Positions 26,100-35,167 are shown, numbered from the stretch's first letter. The stretch is DNA of 64,000 nt from CAUJGQ01 sp042408665 (GCA_042408665.1 JBHOQW010000137.1:1-64000); one strand, 5' to 3'. The notes: a model not told the origin generated them from the letters alone. A program made the numbers and translations.

Positions 26100-27452
26100 T
26101 TAGAGTTCGGCGTCCACCGCTTGGATTGCCTCGCGCACGATGCCCACCAGCTCGTCCACCTGCTGCTCCGTGGTGATGAGCGGCGGGGCGAAGCAGAGCA
26201 CATCGGCGCGGTTGCGCGTCACCACGCCGCGCTTACGGAGCTCGGCCACCACGCGGTCGCCCACCCGCGCCTGGGGCGGGAACGGTTCCTTTGTGGCCGG
26301 GTTCTGGACCAGCTCCACGCGCGCCAGCATGCCCAGGCCGCGCACGTCGCCCACATGCGGCAGCGCGCGCAGCGTTTCGAGCTGGCGGAGCAGGTAGGCG
26401 CCCACGCGCTGGGCGTTCTCCCACAGGCGCTCCCGCTCCATGATGTCCAGGTTGGCCAAGGCCACGGCGCAGGCCGTGGGGTGAGCGGAGTAGGTGTAGG
26501 CGTGCATCCAGCGCACCTCGACCGGCTGCTCGGCGAGCACGCGGCGGATGCGCTCGGAGATGATGATGCCGCCGAGCTGGATGTAGCCGCTGGTCACGCC
26601 CTTGGCGAAGGACATGATGTCCGCCTGCACCCCGAACGTGTGCCCGGCAAACCAGTTGCCGGTGCGGCAGAAACCGGTGATCACCTCATCGAAGATAAGC
26701 AGGATGTCGTGGTGGTCACACAGCTCGCGCAGGCCCTTCAGGTACTGCGGTGGGGGGATGATCACGCCGCCCGCGCCCTGGATCGGCTCCACGATCACGG
26801 CGGCGATGGTGTCCGCGCCCTCGCGCTGCACGATCTGCTCGATGGAGTCGAGCGCCAACCGTGCCGTTTCCTCCGGCGTGGTGCCCAGCCGGTAGGGGTT
26901 GGGCGAGACGGCGTGTCGGAAACCGGGCGGCAGCTCACCGAACCGCTCCCAGTAATTCGGCATGCCGGTGGCGGCCATCGCCGCCAGGCTGACACCGTGG
27001 TAGCCGTCGTATCGGGAAATGATCGTGTACTTGCTGGGCCGACCCTGGACGTTCCAGAAGAAACGGGCCATCTTGAACGCCGATTCGTTCGATTCGGCGC
27101 CGCCGCTGGTGAAAAAGACGGCGTTCAGGTCGCCGGGCGCCAGGCGGGCCAGGCGCGCGGCCAGCTCGATGGCCGGCGGATTGGCGAAGCCGGTGTAGGA
27201 GTTGCAGAAGGCCAGTTGCTCCATCTGCCGCTTCGCCGCCTCGGCCAGCTCGCGCCGCCCGTGCCCGACGTTGACGTTCCACAGGCCGGAGAGGGCGTCG
27301 ATGTAGCGCTTGCCGGCCACATCCCACAGGTAGATGCCCTCACCACGCTCAAAGATGATCGCCCCTTCCTGCGCCTTGGGGTGGTAGAGGGGGTGAATGA
27401 GGTGGGCACGGTCGAGCGCGGACAGCTCCTCCGCGCGCGTCCGGACGGTCAT
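26100..27452 (-). CDS. Class III aminotransferase (omega-amino acid:pyruvate type)
   Basis: A 450-residue PLP enzyme of fold type I, class III. D255 (FDEVITG) and the PLP lysine K284 (SFAKGVTSG) are in place, as is FFTSGGAESNESAFKMAR for cofactor phosphate binding. The start ATG at 27450-27452 follows GGAGG; the frame stays open upstream across the CaiB gene in another frame. TACACT on the minus strand at 27521-27526 may be a -10 element. The closest characterised groups are beta-alanine, gamma-aminobutyrate and taurine transaminases; the amine donor cannot be told. Confidence 0.9.
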   Translation of the reverse strand: MTVRTRAEELSALDRAHLIHPLYHPKAQEGAIIFERGEGIYLWDVAGKRYIDALSGLWNVNVGHGRRELAEAAKRQMEQLAFCNSYTGFANPPAIELAARLARLAPGDLNAVFFTSGGAESNESAFKMARFFWNVQGRPSKYTIISRYDGYHGVSLAAMAATGMPNYWERFGELPPGFRHAVSPNPYRLGTTPEETARLALDSIEQIVQREGADTIAAVIVEPIQGAGGVIIPPPQYLKGLRELCDHHDILLIFDEVITGFCRTGNWFAGHTFGVQADIMSFAKGVTSGYIQLGGIIISERIRRVLAEQPVEVRWMHAYTYSAHPTACAVALANLDIMERERLWENAQRVGAYLLRQLETLRALPHVGDVRGLGMLARVELVQNPATKEPFPPQARVGDRVVAELRKRGVVTRNRADVLCFAPPLITTEQQVDELVGIVREAIQAVDAEL

Positions 27453-27565
27453 GTCGGCGCCTCCGAGGTGGAATCTGGGCGGACGCCGGACACAGCGTCC
27501 GGCCCGTTCGGCTTGGCGCCAGTGTACCGCAGCCGGGCGGCAAAGCCTAACGCGCCCGGCCGGCC

Positions 27566-28783
27566 TCACGGGATCGCCCCCTGCTCTTTGAGCGCCGCGA
27601 TCTCCTCCCATGTGTAGCCCAGCTCCAGCAGCACCGCCTCGGTGTGCTGGCCGGCCTCCGGCGCCGGGCCGCTGGGCAAGGCCGGCTCCAACGGGAACCC
27701 GACCGGCGGCGCCACCATGCGCACGCTGCCGCCGGCGCCGTCCGGCACGTCCACAAACGCGCCGATGGCCGCCGCCTGTGGGTCGGCGATGATCTCCTCC
27801 AGCGTCTGCACTTTGGCCCAGATCACGCCCTCGCGGTCGAAGGCCGCGCCCCACACGTCGCGCGGGTGGCGGGCGAAGACGCGGTCCAGCAGGGCCACGA
27901 TCTCGGCGGCGTGCTCGCGGCGGGAGCGCAGATCGGCGAAGCGCGGGTCGTGCAGGGGCGCGGCGGCCTCCGGACCGGCGACCTGCTCGATGGCGCGCAG
28001 GAAGCCCGGCCAGTAGCGGTCGGCCTGGAGGTTGACGAGGTAGAACCAGCGGCCATCGCCGGCGCGGTAGGGGTTGACCAGCGGGTTGTTGACCTGGGTG
28101 CGGCCGAGCTGGGGCACAATGCGCCCCACCCGAAGCTGCATGCTGAGGTCCCACGACATGATGTAGATGCCGGAACGGTACAAGGAGGTGTCCACCACCT
28201 GGCCGCGGCCGGTGCGGGCACGGGCCAGCAGGGCGGCGCAGATGCCGGCCACCGCCGCCACCGCCGTGGTGTGGTCGCCCACGGCGTTGCGCGGCATGGG
28301 TGGGTCGCAGTCTGGCGTGGCCATAGTGGCCATGAAGCCGGCCTGTGACCAGAAGGCGCCGGCGTCGAAGCCGGGCCGGTCCCGGTCGGGGCCGACGACG
28401 CCGTAGCCGGTGATGTGGCAGTAGACCAGGCCCGGGTTGGTGTCCTTGAGGTCCTCGTAGGTGAGGCGCAGCCGCTCGACCACGGTGGGGACCATGTTGG
28501 TGATGAACACGTCCGCCCGGTCGATCAGGCGACGGGCAATGCGGTAGCCCTCCGGGTGGGCCAGGTTGAGGGCCACGCTGCGCTTGCCGCGGTTGTCCAG
28601 CTCGAAGGGCGGGTTGACATCTGGGATGCGGGCCGGGTTGGACATGCCGCGCAGAGGGTCGCCGGTGGGCGGCTCGATCTTGATCACATCCGCGCCCCAG
28701 TCGGCCATGATGCCGGCCGCCGCCGGTCCGGCCACCCACACCCCGGCCTCCACTACCCGAATGCCCGTCAGCGGTCCCGCCAT
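27566..28783 (-). CDS. CaiB/BaiF family CoA-transferase (copy 1)
   Basis: A 405-residue family III CoA-transferase. It starts MAGPLTGIRVVEAG, the family opening, and D170 in AVGDHTTAV is the aspartate that forms the acyl anhydride (D169 in formyl-CoA transferase). GYGVVGPDRDRPGFD is the substrate-loop region. It lies upstream of the aminotransferase on the same strand with a 113-base gap. These enzymes move CoA between organic acids; the acids are unknown. A second family member is at 32070. Confidence 0.88.
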   Translation of the reverse strand: MAGPLTGIRVVEAGVWVAGPAAAGIMADWGADVIKIEPPTGDPLRGMSNPARIPDVNPPFELDNRGKRSVALNLAHPEGYRIARRLIDRADVFITNMVPTVVERLRLTYEDLKDTNPGLVYCHITGYGVVGPDRDRPGFDAGAFWSQAGFMATMATPDCDPPMPRNAVGDHTTAVAAVAGICAALLARARTGRGQVVDTSLYRSGIYIMSWDLSMQLRVGRIVPQLGRTQVNNPLVNPYRAGDGRWFYLVNLQADRYWPGFLRAIEQVAGPEAAAPLHDPRFADLRSRREHAAEIVALLDRVFARHPRDVWGAAFDREGVIWAKVQTLEEIIADPQAAAIGAFVDVPDGAGGSVRMVAPPVGFPLEPALPSGPAPEAGQHTEAVLLELGYTWEEIAALKEQGAIP

Positions 28784-28965
28784 CGCCCTGGCCCCCTGTG
28801 CACCGTGCTCGTCGCGTTTATTATCCCGGCCGGCCGGCGTGGCGTCAGCCTGCCCGGCACCCGCCGCACCCGATTCGAGAGGCGACGAGGGGTGGATGTG
28901 GGGCGCTATGATCCGGGTGGGGATACCCCATGGGACAGTCCCAGACCGAGATGGGAGGTGCCGCG

Positions 28966-29532
28966 ATGCTGACCGCACGAGAGCTGCGCGAGGGGCTGAT
29001 CATTCGTCGCAACGGCGATCTCTACCGCGTCACGTCCGTCACGCTCCACTCTGCCACCGCCCAGCAGGGCGGCGTGGTGCGCGCCTCTGTGCGCAACCTG
29101 CGCACCGGTCACGTCACCGAGGCGCGCTGGGCGCCGGACGAGCGGGTGGACGACGTGCCGCAGGAGGCCGCCGAGCTGCAGTTCCTCTACGCGGACACGG
29201 ACGAAGTGGTGCTAATGCACCCGGAGACGTTCGAGCAGTTCTCGCTGCCCCGCGCCGCGCTGGAGCGGTACCTGCCCTTCCTGAAGGAAGGGTCGATGGT
29301 GCGGGCCTGGCTGTGTGAGGGGCGACCGGTGGACCTGGACCTGCCCAAGCAGGTGCCGCTGGTGGTGACCTCCTGCGGCGCCGGCCTGCGCGGCCGCCAG
29401 GAGAACACGATGAAGGAGGCTACCCTGGAGAACGGGATGGTGATCCTGGTGCCGCAGTTCATCCAGCCGGGCGACACGGTGCTGGTCAACGTGGAGACGG
29501 GCGAGTACCAGGAGCGCCTGCGCCGCCGCTAA
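28966..29532 (+). CDS. Elongation factor P-like protein with an unusual tip residue
   Basis: A 188-residue three-domain EF-P family protein: KOW-like N-terminal domain (1-65), central OB domain and C-terminal OB domain ending in LENGMVILVPQFIQPGDTVLVN-type sequence. EF-P relieves ribosomes stalled on polyproline, using a modified Lys or Arg at the tip of the first domain. Here the tip loop reads SATAQQGG: Q33 aligns with E. coli K34, and the preceding Pro-Gly is also absent. GGGAGG precedes the ATG at 28966. It may be a divergent paralogue rather than the housekeeping EF-P; whether a standard copy exists elsewhere cannot be seen here. Confidence 0.8.
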   Translation: MLTARELREGLIIRRNGDLYRVTSVTLHSATAQQGGVVRASVRNLRTGHVTEARWAPDERVDDVPQEAAELQFLYADTDEVVLMHPETFEQFSLPRAALERYLPFLKEGSMVRAWLCEGRPVDLDLPKQVPLVVTSCGAGLRGRQENTMKEATLENGMVILVPQFIQPGDTVLVNVETGEYQERLRRR

Positions 29533-29538
29533 GCGCCC

Positions 29539-30939
29539 TCACGGCTCCTCGGCCGGCACGTCGCCCCGGCGCCGGGCCAACCACTCGCGTAGGTGCGCCT
29601 CGTAGCCGTAGCGGCCGGGCCGGTAGTAGGCCGCGCCGCGGAGCGCCGCGGGCAGGTTCTCCTGAAGCTTGACCGGCGGCGGCAGCGCCGCTTCCTCGGG
29701 CGTGGCCGGTGGGTACTGTGGGGTGTCGTCGTGGGCGTAGCGGTAGCCCCCGCCGTAGCCAAGCGCACGCATGAGTCCGGTGACTGCGTTGCGCAGGTGG
29801 AGCGGCACCGGCTCGTTCAGGGTGCGCTGCACGTCGTCCAAGGCGGCGAAGTAGGCGGTGCCCACGGAGTTGCTCTTGGGCGCGGTGGCCAGGTAGAGGG
29901 TGGCATGGGCCAGTGGGTACATCCCCTCCGGCATGCCCAGGAAATGCACCGCCTGCTGCGCCGCTACCGCCACCAGCAGCGCCTGCGGGTCCGCCATACC
30001 GATGTCCTCTGAGGCCGCGATCACCAGCCGCCGGGCGATGAACAGCGGATCCTCGCCGGCCGCGAGCATGCGCGCTAGCCAGTAGAGGGCGGCGTCGGGG
30101 TCGGAGGCGCGCACGGACTTAATGAAGGCGGAGATGGTGTCGTAGTGGGCGTCGCCGGCCTTGTCGTAGAGCGGCGCCCGGTGCTGGAGCGCCTCGCGCA
30201 CGTGCACGGCCTCGATCACCCCACCCGGCTCCACCTGCGCCGCCGCGATCTCCAGGGCGTTGAGCGCCGCCCGCGCGTCGCCGCCCGCGCCCTGGGCCAG
30301 CAGGGCGAGCGCCTCCGCGCTGATGCGCAGGCCCAGCCCGCCCAGGCCGCGCTCGGCGTCTGCCAGCGCCCGTTGCACCAGCACGGCCAGCTCCTCATCG
30401 GTGAGGGCCCGCAGCACCAGCACCCGGCAGCGGGAGAGCAGCGGCGCGTTCACCTCGAAGGACGGGTTCTCGGTGGTGGCGCCGATGAGCGTCACCGTGC
30501 CGTCTTCGACGTAAGGTAAGATCACGTCTTGCTGCGCCTTGTTAAAGCGGTGGATCTCATCGATGAACAGGACGGTGCGGCGGCCGACGTCCCGGTGGCG
30601 GGCCCGCGCCTGCTGCACCACACGGCGCAGGTCGGCCACCCCGGCGGTCACCGCCGAGAGCTGTTCGACGTGGGCGCCGGTGGCGCGGGCGATGAGCAGG
30701 GCGAGGGTGGTCTTGCCGCTGCCCGGCGGCCCCCACAGGATGAGCGAGGGCACCGTGCCGCGCTCGATGGCCCGGCGCAGCATCCGGCCGGGGCCGGTGA
30801 GGTGCTCCTGGCCCAGGAACTCGTCCAGCGTGCGCGGCCGCATGCGCGCCGCCAGTGGTGCACCCCGCGCCGCCTCTGCCTCTTCCAGCGCGCCGAACAG
30901 GTCCGCGTCCTGACCGGGGATCCCTCGTCCCGCCCGCAT
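29539..30939 (-). CDS. rarA: Replication-associated recombination protein A (MgsA/WRNIP1 AAA ATPase)
   Basis: A 466-residue AAA+ ATPase. The Walker A motif GPPGSGKTT is at 70-78, Walker B is VLFIDEIHRFNKAQQD, and sensor and C-terminal tetramer blocks (SASDPDAALYWLARML-like, ASEDIGMADPQALL) are typical of RarA. The protein acts at stalled replication forks. The first 35 residues include DLFGALEEAEAARGAPLAARMRP, the usual opening. The ATG at 30937-30939 has GGGAG nine bases upstream. Convergent with the EF-P-like gene by six bases. Confidence 0.92.
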   Translation of the reverse strand: MRAGRGIPGQDADLFGALEEAEAARGAPLAARMRPRTLDEFLGQEHLTGPGRMLRRAIERGTVPSLILWGPPGSGKTTLALLIARATGAHVEQLSAVTAGVADLRRVVQQARARHRDVGRRTVLFIDEIHRFNKAQQDVILPYVEDGTVTLIGATTENPSFEVNAPLLSRCRVLVLRALTDEELAVLVQRALADAERGLGGLGLRISAEALALLAQGAGGDARAALNALEIAAAQVEPGGVIEAVHVREALQHRAPLYDKAGDAHYDTISAFIKSVRASDPDAALYWLARMLAAGEDPLFIARRLVIAASEDIGMADPQALLVAVAAQQAVHFLGMPEGMYPLAHATLYLATAPKSNSVGTAYFAALDDVQRTLNEPVPLHLRNAVTGLMRALGYGGGYRYAHDDTPQYPPATPEEAALPPPVKLQENLPAALRGAAYYRPGRYGYEAHLREWLARRRGDVPAEEP

Positions 30940-30973
30940 ATCCGTTTGCTCCCTACCTCCACCGTAGCATGCG

Positions 30974-31121
30974 CCCCCGCTCCAGCGCTGCGTGCTACGG
31001 GGTACGGTCCTCACCCCCGGTCGACCCTTACCCCGCCCTTCGGGCACCCCCTGCCCTGGCTGAAGCACGGGGCTGGGGGGTGCGGGCGGGTGAGGCTCGC
31101 TCCGCACGCATCGCTCAGCAC
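30974..31121. repeat. Nested repeat: split copy of a 65-base repeat with a palindromic element inside
   Basis: The 23 bases at 30974-30996 match 34985-35007 with two differences, and the 17 bases at 31105-31121 match 35026-35042 with one. In the 35 kb copy the two blocks are 18 bases apart; here they are 108 apart. The extra material is an element with arms CCTCACCC (31009-31016) and GGGTGAGG (31088-31095). Confidence 0.6.
31009..31095. repeat. Interspersed palindromic repeat (second copy)
   Basis: Arms CCTCACCC and GGGTGAGG enclose 71 bases. The 16-mer at 31035-31050 is the exact reverse complement of 6629-6644 inside the first kimA-like gene. It lies in the spacer between rarA and the hydrolase gene. 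Confidence 0.65.
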
Positions 31122-31939
31122 CCGTGGGGACCGGAGTGAGGGTGCGTTCGCAGAAACTCCAGGAGCAGCCGGTTGATCTCGTCGGGCCGCTCTAGGGGCA
31201 GCATATGACCCGCGCCCGGCATCACCACCAAGTGGGCGTGCGGGGCGTTGGCGGCCACCAGCTCCGCCGCCAGCCGGAAATCGGGCAGGTCCTCCGCGCC
31301 CACCAGGACCAGCACCGGTGCCCGGAGCTCCGCCAGCCGATCGATGGCCTCCGGACCTTCGGGCTCCGGCTGGTCGATCAGGTAATCGCGCGCCGGGAAG
31401 TCGAGCACGATCTGGCGCACTGCCTGGAAGGTAGCGGGATGGCGGCGCAGGCCGTCGAACAGCGGGTGCGGCAGCCACAGCCGCTCCGCCGCCGCCCGCC
31501 AGCCCTCGGCGCGCACCGCCGCGACCAGCGCCTCGATGGTGTCGGCGAAGTCGGCGGAGTAGGCGAAGCCGGGCACGGCGGCGTCGATCAGGGCGAGCGA
31601 GCGTGCTCGTGCCGGGTGGTCGAGCGCGAACTGGAGGGCGATGCCGCCACCCATGGAGAAGCCGACCAGGTGGGCGGCCGCCACGCCCAAGGCGTCGAGC
31701 AGGGCGCGCAGGTCCGCGGCGTAGACGGGCCAGGTGTAGCCGCTGTCCGGGGCGGAGGAGCGGCCGTGGCCGCGCACGTCGTAGCGGATGACGCGCAGGC
31801 CGGCCGCGCGCAGGGCCAGCCATTGGGCCGGCCACATGCGCCGGTCCACGCTGTGGCCGTGGATGAGCACCACGGGCTCGCTCGCGCCCCCGCTGTCCTC
31901 GTAAAAGATGTCGATACCGTTGGCCCGCACCACCGGCAT
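31115..31939 (-). CDS. Alpha/beta hydrolase (proline iminopeptidase/lactonase-like)
   Basis: A 274-residue alpha/beta hydrolase. HGHS at 27-30 forms the oxyanion loop, S95 in GFSMGG is the nucleophile, the acid is in the VGAEDLPD stretch and the histidine is in PGAGHMLPLERP. It has no signal peptide. The stop codon falls inside the right block of the nested repeat. It is divergent from the CaiB gene at 32070; TACACT on the minus strand at 31987-31992 could be its -10 element. Substrate unknown; the closest general types are enol-lactone hydrolases and haloperoxidase-like esterases. Confidence 0.85.
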   Translation of the reverse strand: MPVVRANGIDIFYEDSGGASEPVVLIHGHSVDRRMWPAQWLALRAAGLRVIRYDVRGHGRSSAPDSGYTWPVYAADLRALLDALGVAAAHLVGFSMGGGIALQFALDHPARARSLALIDAAVPGFAYSADFADTIEALVAAVRAEGWRAAAERLWLPHPLFDGLRRHPATFQAVRQIVLDFPARDYLIDQPEPEGPEAIDRLAELRAPVLVLVGAEDLPDFRLAAELVAANAPHAHLVVMPGAGHMLPLERPDEINRLLLEFLRTHPHSGPHGC

Positions 31940-32069
31940 TGGCGCCTATCCCGGCGACGGCCTATCCTGGCATCGCCCGTGGCCCGAGTGTAGCGCGGCG
32001 GGCGCATGCCCGACGAGGCGGTCATGGCAGGGCGTGCTGGCAGTATCAGGTGGGGGGTGTGAACAGGCG

Positions 32070-33266
32070 ATGAGCCACCAGCCCCGGCAGGGCGCCCTGA
32101 GCGGGATACGGGTGATCGACGCCGGGCAGATCATCGCCGGCCCGTTTGCCGCTACGTTGCTGGGTGAGTTCGGCGCCGAGGTGATCAAGGTCGAGCAGCC
32201 GCGCGTGGGCGACCAGGGACGCGGCGGCGAACCGCCCGCGCCGGAGTTCGCGCAGAACGCCCGCAACAAGAAGTCGATCACGCTCGACCTGCACCGGCCG
32301 GAGGGCCAGGCCCTCTTCAAGCAACTGGTGGCCGTGGCCGACGTGGTGGTGGAGAACTTCCGCCCCGGCACCATGGAGCGCTGGGGGCTGGGGTATGAGG
32401 ACCTGGCCGCCGTCAACCCCGGCATCGTCATGCTGCGCGTCTCCGGCTACGGCCAGACCGGCCCCTACCGACACAAGTACAGCTTCGACCGCATCGGCAT
32501 GGCCTTCGGCGGGCTGACCTACGTTACCGGCTACCCGGACCGCCCGCCGGTGCGGCCCGGCTTCTACATCGCCGATTACGTGACCGGCCTGTGGGGCGCC
32601 TTCGGCGTGCTGGCCGCTCTGCACGCCCGCGACCGGACGGATGGCCGCGGCCAGATGATCGACATCTCGCTGTATGAGAGCGTGTGGCGGCTGTCCGGGC
32701 CACTGGCCGCCAACTACGCGGCGAAGGGCGTGGTGCGCGAGCGGCAGGGCAACACCATGCCCGGGGTGGTGCCGGCGGAGCAGTTCGAGACGGCGGATGG
32801 CCGCTACCTGGTGCTGCACGCCGGTACGGACCGCGTGTTCCAGCGCCTGTGCACGGTGATGAACCGGCCGGACCTGGCCGAGGACCCGCGCTTTGTCCGC
32901 CGCGCCGAGCGGGTGCAGCATGCAGACGAGCTGCACGCGGTGATCGGCGCCTGGGTGAAGGGGCTTACCCTGCACCAGGCGCTGGCGGCGCTGGAAGCGG
33001 GCGGCGTCCCCGCCAGCCCCGTGTACTCCATCGCCGACATCTTCCGCGACCCGCAGTTCGCGGCGCGCGAGAACCTGATTCGGGTGGCGGACCAGGTGCT
33101 GGGCGAGATGGTGCAGCCGGGGGTGGTGCCCAAGCTGTCGCGCACGCCCGGGGCGGTAGAGCGCGGGGCGCCGCTCCTGGGTGAGCACAACGAAGAGGTC
33201 TACCTGGGTCTGCTGGACCTGCCCCGCGCCGCCTACGAGCGCCTTCGCCAGGACGGTGTCATCTGA
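32070..33266 (+). CDS. CaiB/BaiF family CoA-transferase (copy 2)
   Basis: A 398-residue family III CoA-transferase. The catalytic aspartate is D169 in YIADYVTG, the same number as in formyl-CoA transferase. LSGIRVIDAGQIIAGPFA and GEFGAEVIKVEQP are family openings. The ATG at 32070 is weakly preceded by GAACAGG. A crotonase gene follows 52 bases downstream and an FAH-family gene after that, suggesting a short pathway that activates an acid to CoA and processes it. The protein is only distantly similar to the copy at 27566. Confidence 0.88.
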   Translation: MSHQPRQGALSGIRVIDAGQIIAGPFAATLLGEFGAEVIKVEQPRVGDQGRGGEPPAPEFAQNARNKKSITLDLHRPEGQALFKQLVAVADVVVENFRPGTMERWGLGYEDLAAVNPGIVMLRVSGYGQTGPYRHKYSFDRIGMAFGGLTYVTGYPDRPPVRPGFYIADYVTGLWGAFGVLAALHARDRTDGRGQMIDISLYESVWRLSGPLAANYAAKGVVRERQGNTMPGVVPAEQFETADGRYLVLHAGTDRVFQRLCTVMNRPDLAEDPRFVRRAERVQHADELHAVIGAWVKGLTLHQALAALEAGGVPASPVYSIADIFRDPQFAARENLIRVADQVLGEMVQPGVVPKLSRTPGAVERGAPLLGEHNEEVYLGLLDLPRAAYERLRQDGVI

Positions 33267-33318
33267 GGCGGGGCGCCGGCCCGGCCGGCAGGGCCCGTGA
33301 CCGTGTGAGGTGAAGCGT

Positions 33319-34101
33319 ATGAGTGCCTCCCCTGTGCTGTACGAGGTGCGAGACCGCGTGGCGCTGATCACGCTCAACCGGCCCGAGCGCCTGAACGCCA
33401 TGAACCGCGCGATGAGCGATGCCCTGCGCGACACCTGGCGCCGCTTCCGTGATGACCGCGATGCCTGGGTGGCGATCATCACCGGGGCCGGGGATCGCGC
33501 CTTCTGCGCCGGCGCCGACGTGCGCGAGCTGGCCGAGCGCGCCGGCCCGCCTGCCGAGCCGTTCGTGGCGGTGGACATGGACCCTACGCTGGAGAGCGGC
33601 TTCGACGTGTTCAAGCCGATCATCGCCGCCATCAACGGCCACTGCCTGGGCATCGGCCTGACGGTGGCGCTGGCCGCCGATTTCCGCATCGCCGCCGAGC
33701 ACGCCACCTTCGGCTTCCCGGAGGTGCAACGCGGCGTGCCCACCATTGTCGGCGCCATCCGCGCCCCTTGGGTGGTTGGCCAGCAAACGGCGTTGGAGAT
33801 GCTGCTCACCGGTGACCTGTTCGATACGGCCTATGCCCTGCGCGTGGGCCTGGTGAACAAAGTGGTGCCCAAAGAGCGGCTCATGGAGGAGGCATGGGCG
33901 CTGGCGCGGCGGCTCTGCCGCAACGGGCCGCTGGCCATGAAGGTCACCAAGGAGGTGCTGGTGCGCGGGCAGCGTATGCCGCTCGCCGAGGCCTGGCGAC
34001 TGGGCGAGGCGCTGCGGGCGCATGCCCGCCAGACGGAGGACGCGCGGGAGGGGCCGCGCGCCTTCCTGGAAAAGCGCGAGCCCCGCTACCAGGGGCGCTG
34101 A
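33319..34101 (+). CDS. Enoyl-CoA hydratase/isomerase family protein (crotonase)
   Basis: A 260-residue crotonase. The oxyanion-hole blocks AFCAGADV (61-68) and NGHCLGIG (106-113) are present, and E135 in GFPEV matches one of the two catalytic glutamates. The other, normally nine residues after the Asn of NG, is T115 here. A plain hydratase would need both, so an isomerase, thioesterase-like or other crotonase reaction is as likely. GAGGTG precedes the ATG at 33319. It sits between a CoA-transferase and an FAH-family gene. Confidence 0.85.
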   Translation: MSASPVLYEVRDRVALITLNRPERLNAMNRAMSDALRDTWRRFRDDRDAWVAIITGAGDRAFCAGADVRELAERAGPPAEPFVAVDMDPTLESGFDVFKPIIAAINGHCLGIGLTVALAADFRIAAEHATFGFPEVQRGVPTIVGAIRAPWVVGQQTALEMLLTGDLFDTAYALRVGLVNKVVPKERLMEEAWALARRLCRNGPLAMKVTKEVLVRGQRMPLAEAWRLGEALRAHARQTEDAREGPRAFLEKREPRYQGR

Positions 34102-34173
34102 CCGGGGGACCGACGCGAAAACGTCGGTCGCGGTAATGCGTAGCTCAACCCGCATGAGGGGGCGAGGACAGAG

Positions 34174-34932
34174 ATGACCGTGTACGCGCGCTTTCGACAT
34201 AACGGCGTAGAATCCCTGGGGATCGTGGAGGACGGCCGGGTGCACGTCCTGCGCGGCGAGCTGTTCGGCGCGCACGAGCGCACCGGTGAGAGCTTTGCGC
34301 TGGCGGACGTCACCCTGCTGGCGCCGCTCAAGCCGACGAAGGTGCACGCCGTGGCGCTCAACTACCGCAGCCACCTAGGCGACCGCCCGCCGCTCAAGGT
34401 GCCGGGGATGTTCCTGAAGCCGACCTCCTGCATCATCGGGCCGGAGGAGCCGATCATCCTGCCCAAGGACGCCGGCCGTGTGGACTACGAGGGCGAACTG
34501 GTGGTGGTCATCGGGCGCACGTGCCGCAAGGTGTCCGTGGACCAGGCGATGGAGTACGTGTTCGGCTACACGTGCGGCAACGATGTGAGCGCACGCGAGT
34601 GGCAGCGGGAGGACCGCCAGTGGTGGCGGGCCAAGGGGGCGGATACCTTTGGCCCCATCGGCCCCTGGATTGTCACCGGCCTCGACCCGGCCAAGCTGCA
34701 CCTGGTGACGCGCGTCAACGGCCGGGTGGTGCAGGAGACGGACACCGAGCTGCTCATCTTCAGCGTGCCGGAGATCATCAGCTTTGCCAGCCAGGCGATG
34801 ACGCTCGAGCCGGGCGATATCATCTTCACCGGCACGCCCGGTGTGACGGCGCAGGCCAGTCCGGGGGATGTGTGCGAGGTGGAGATCTCGGGGATCGGCG
34901 TGCTGCGCAACCCGGTACGGGCGGAGGAGTGA
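34174..34932 (+). CDS. Fumarylacetoacetate hydrolase family protein
   Basis: A 252-residue FAH-fold protein. A short N-terminal domain leads to the catalytic domain with ALNYRSHLGDRP, FLKPTSCIIGP, and the metal-binding VDYEGELVVVIGR. FGYTCGNDVSAREWQ, GPIGPWIVTG and IIFTGTPGVTAQASPGDVCEV follow as expected. Members split C-C bonds, decarboxylate or isomerise 2-oxo acids such as 2-oxohept-3-ene-dioate; the reaction here is unknown. GGGGGCGAGGACAGAG precedes the ATG. Confidence 0.9.
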   Translation: MTVYARFRHNGVESLGIVEDGRVHVLRGELFGAHERTGESFALADVTLLAPLKPTKVHAVALNYRSHLGDRPPLKVPGMFLKPTSCIIGPEEPIILPKDAGRVDYEGELVVVIGRTCRKVSVDQAMEYVFGYTCGNDVSAREWQREDRQWWRAKGADTFGPIGPWIVTGLDPAKLHLVTRVNGRVVQETDTELLIFSVPEIISFASQAMTLEPGDIIFTGTPGVTAQASPGDVCEVEISGIGVLRNPVRAEE

Positions 34933-34984
34933 GCAGTGAGGAGGGAGCGGTGAGCGGGGCGCGCGAGCTCGCTGCCGTCCTCAT

Positions 34985-35049
34985 CCCCCGCTCCAGTGCT
35001 GTGTGCTGAGCGGGCAGCCGACGACCACGCGTCGCTCAGCACGCAGCAC
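34985..35049. repeat. Intact copy of the nested repeat; forms a 17-base imperfect hairpin
   Basis: GTGCTGTGTGCTGAGCG (34996-35012) pairs with CGCTCAGCACGCAGCAC (35033-35049) with one G-T wobble, around a 20-base loop. Flanking blocks recur, split apart, at 30974-31121. It lies downstream of the FAH-family gene. Confidence 0.6.
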
Positions 35050-35167
35050 ACATCGGCAAGTGTACGTACGCACGCGTAAGTAGGGCTTGGGCAACGCTTC
35101 GAGGCCCGTGCCGCGTTTCACACACCGTGGCGCTTGTGTATGCTGTCGCGAGAGGTCTGGGGGGTCC

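Noticed and set aside
26100..28739. An 879-codon open frame that seems to fuse an N-terminal region to the aminotransferase
   Set aside because: The first 430 codons lie out of frame across the CaiB-type gene and are Arg/Gly/Pro-rich; the aminotransferase has its own ribosome site at 27452.
34933..35167. A small RNA gene downstream of the FAH-family gene
   Set aside because: The hairpin here is a member of a repeat shared with 31 kb and has no promoter of its own that I can see.
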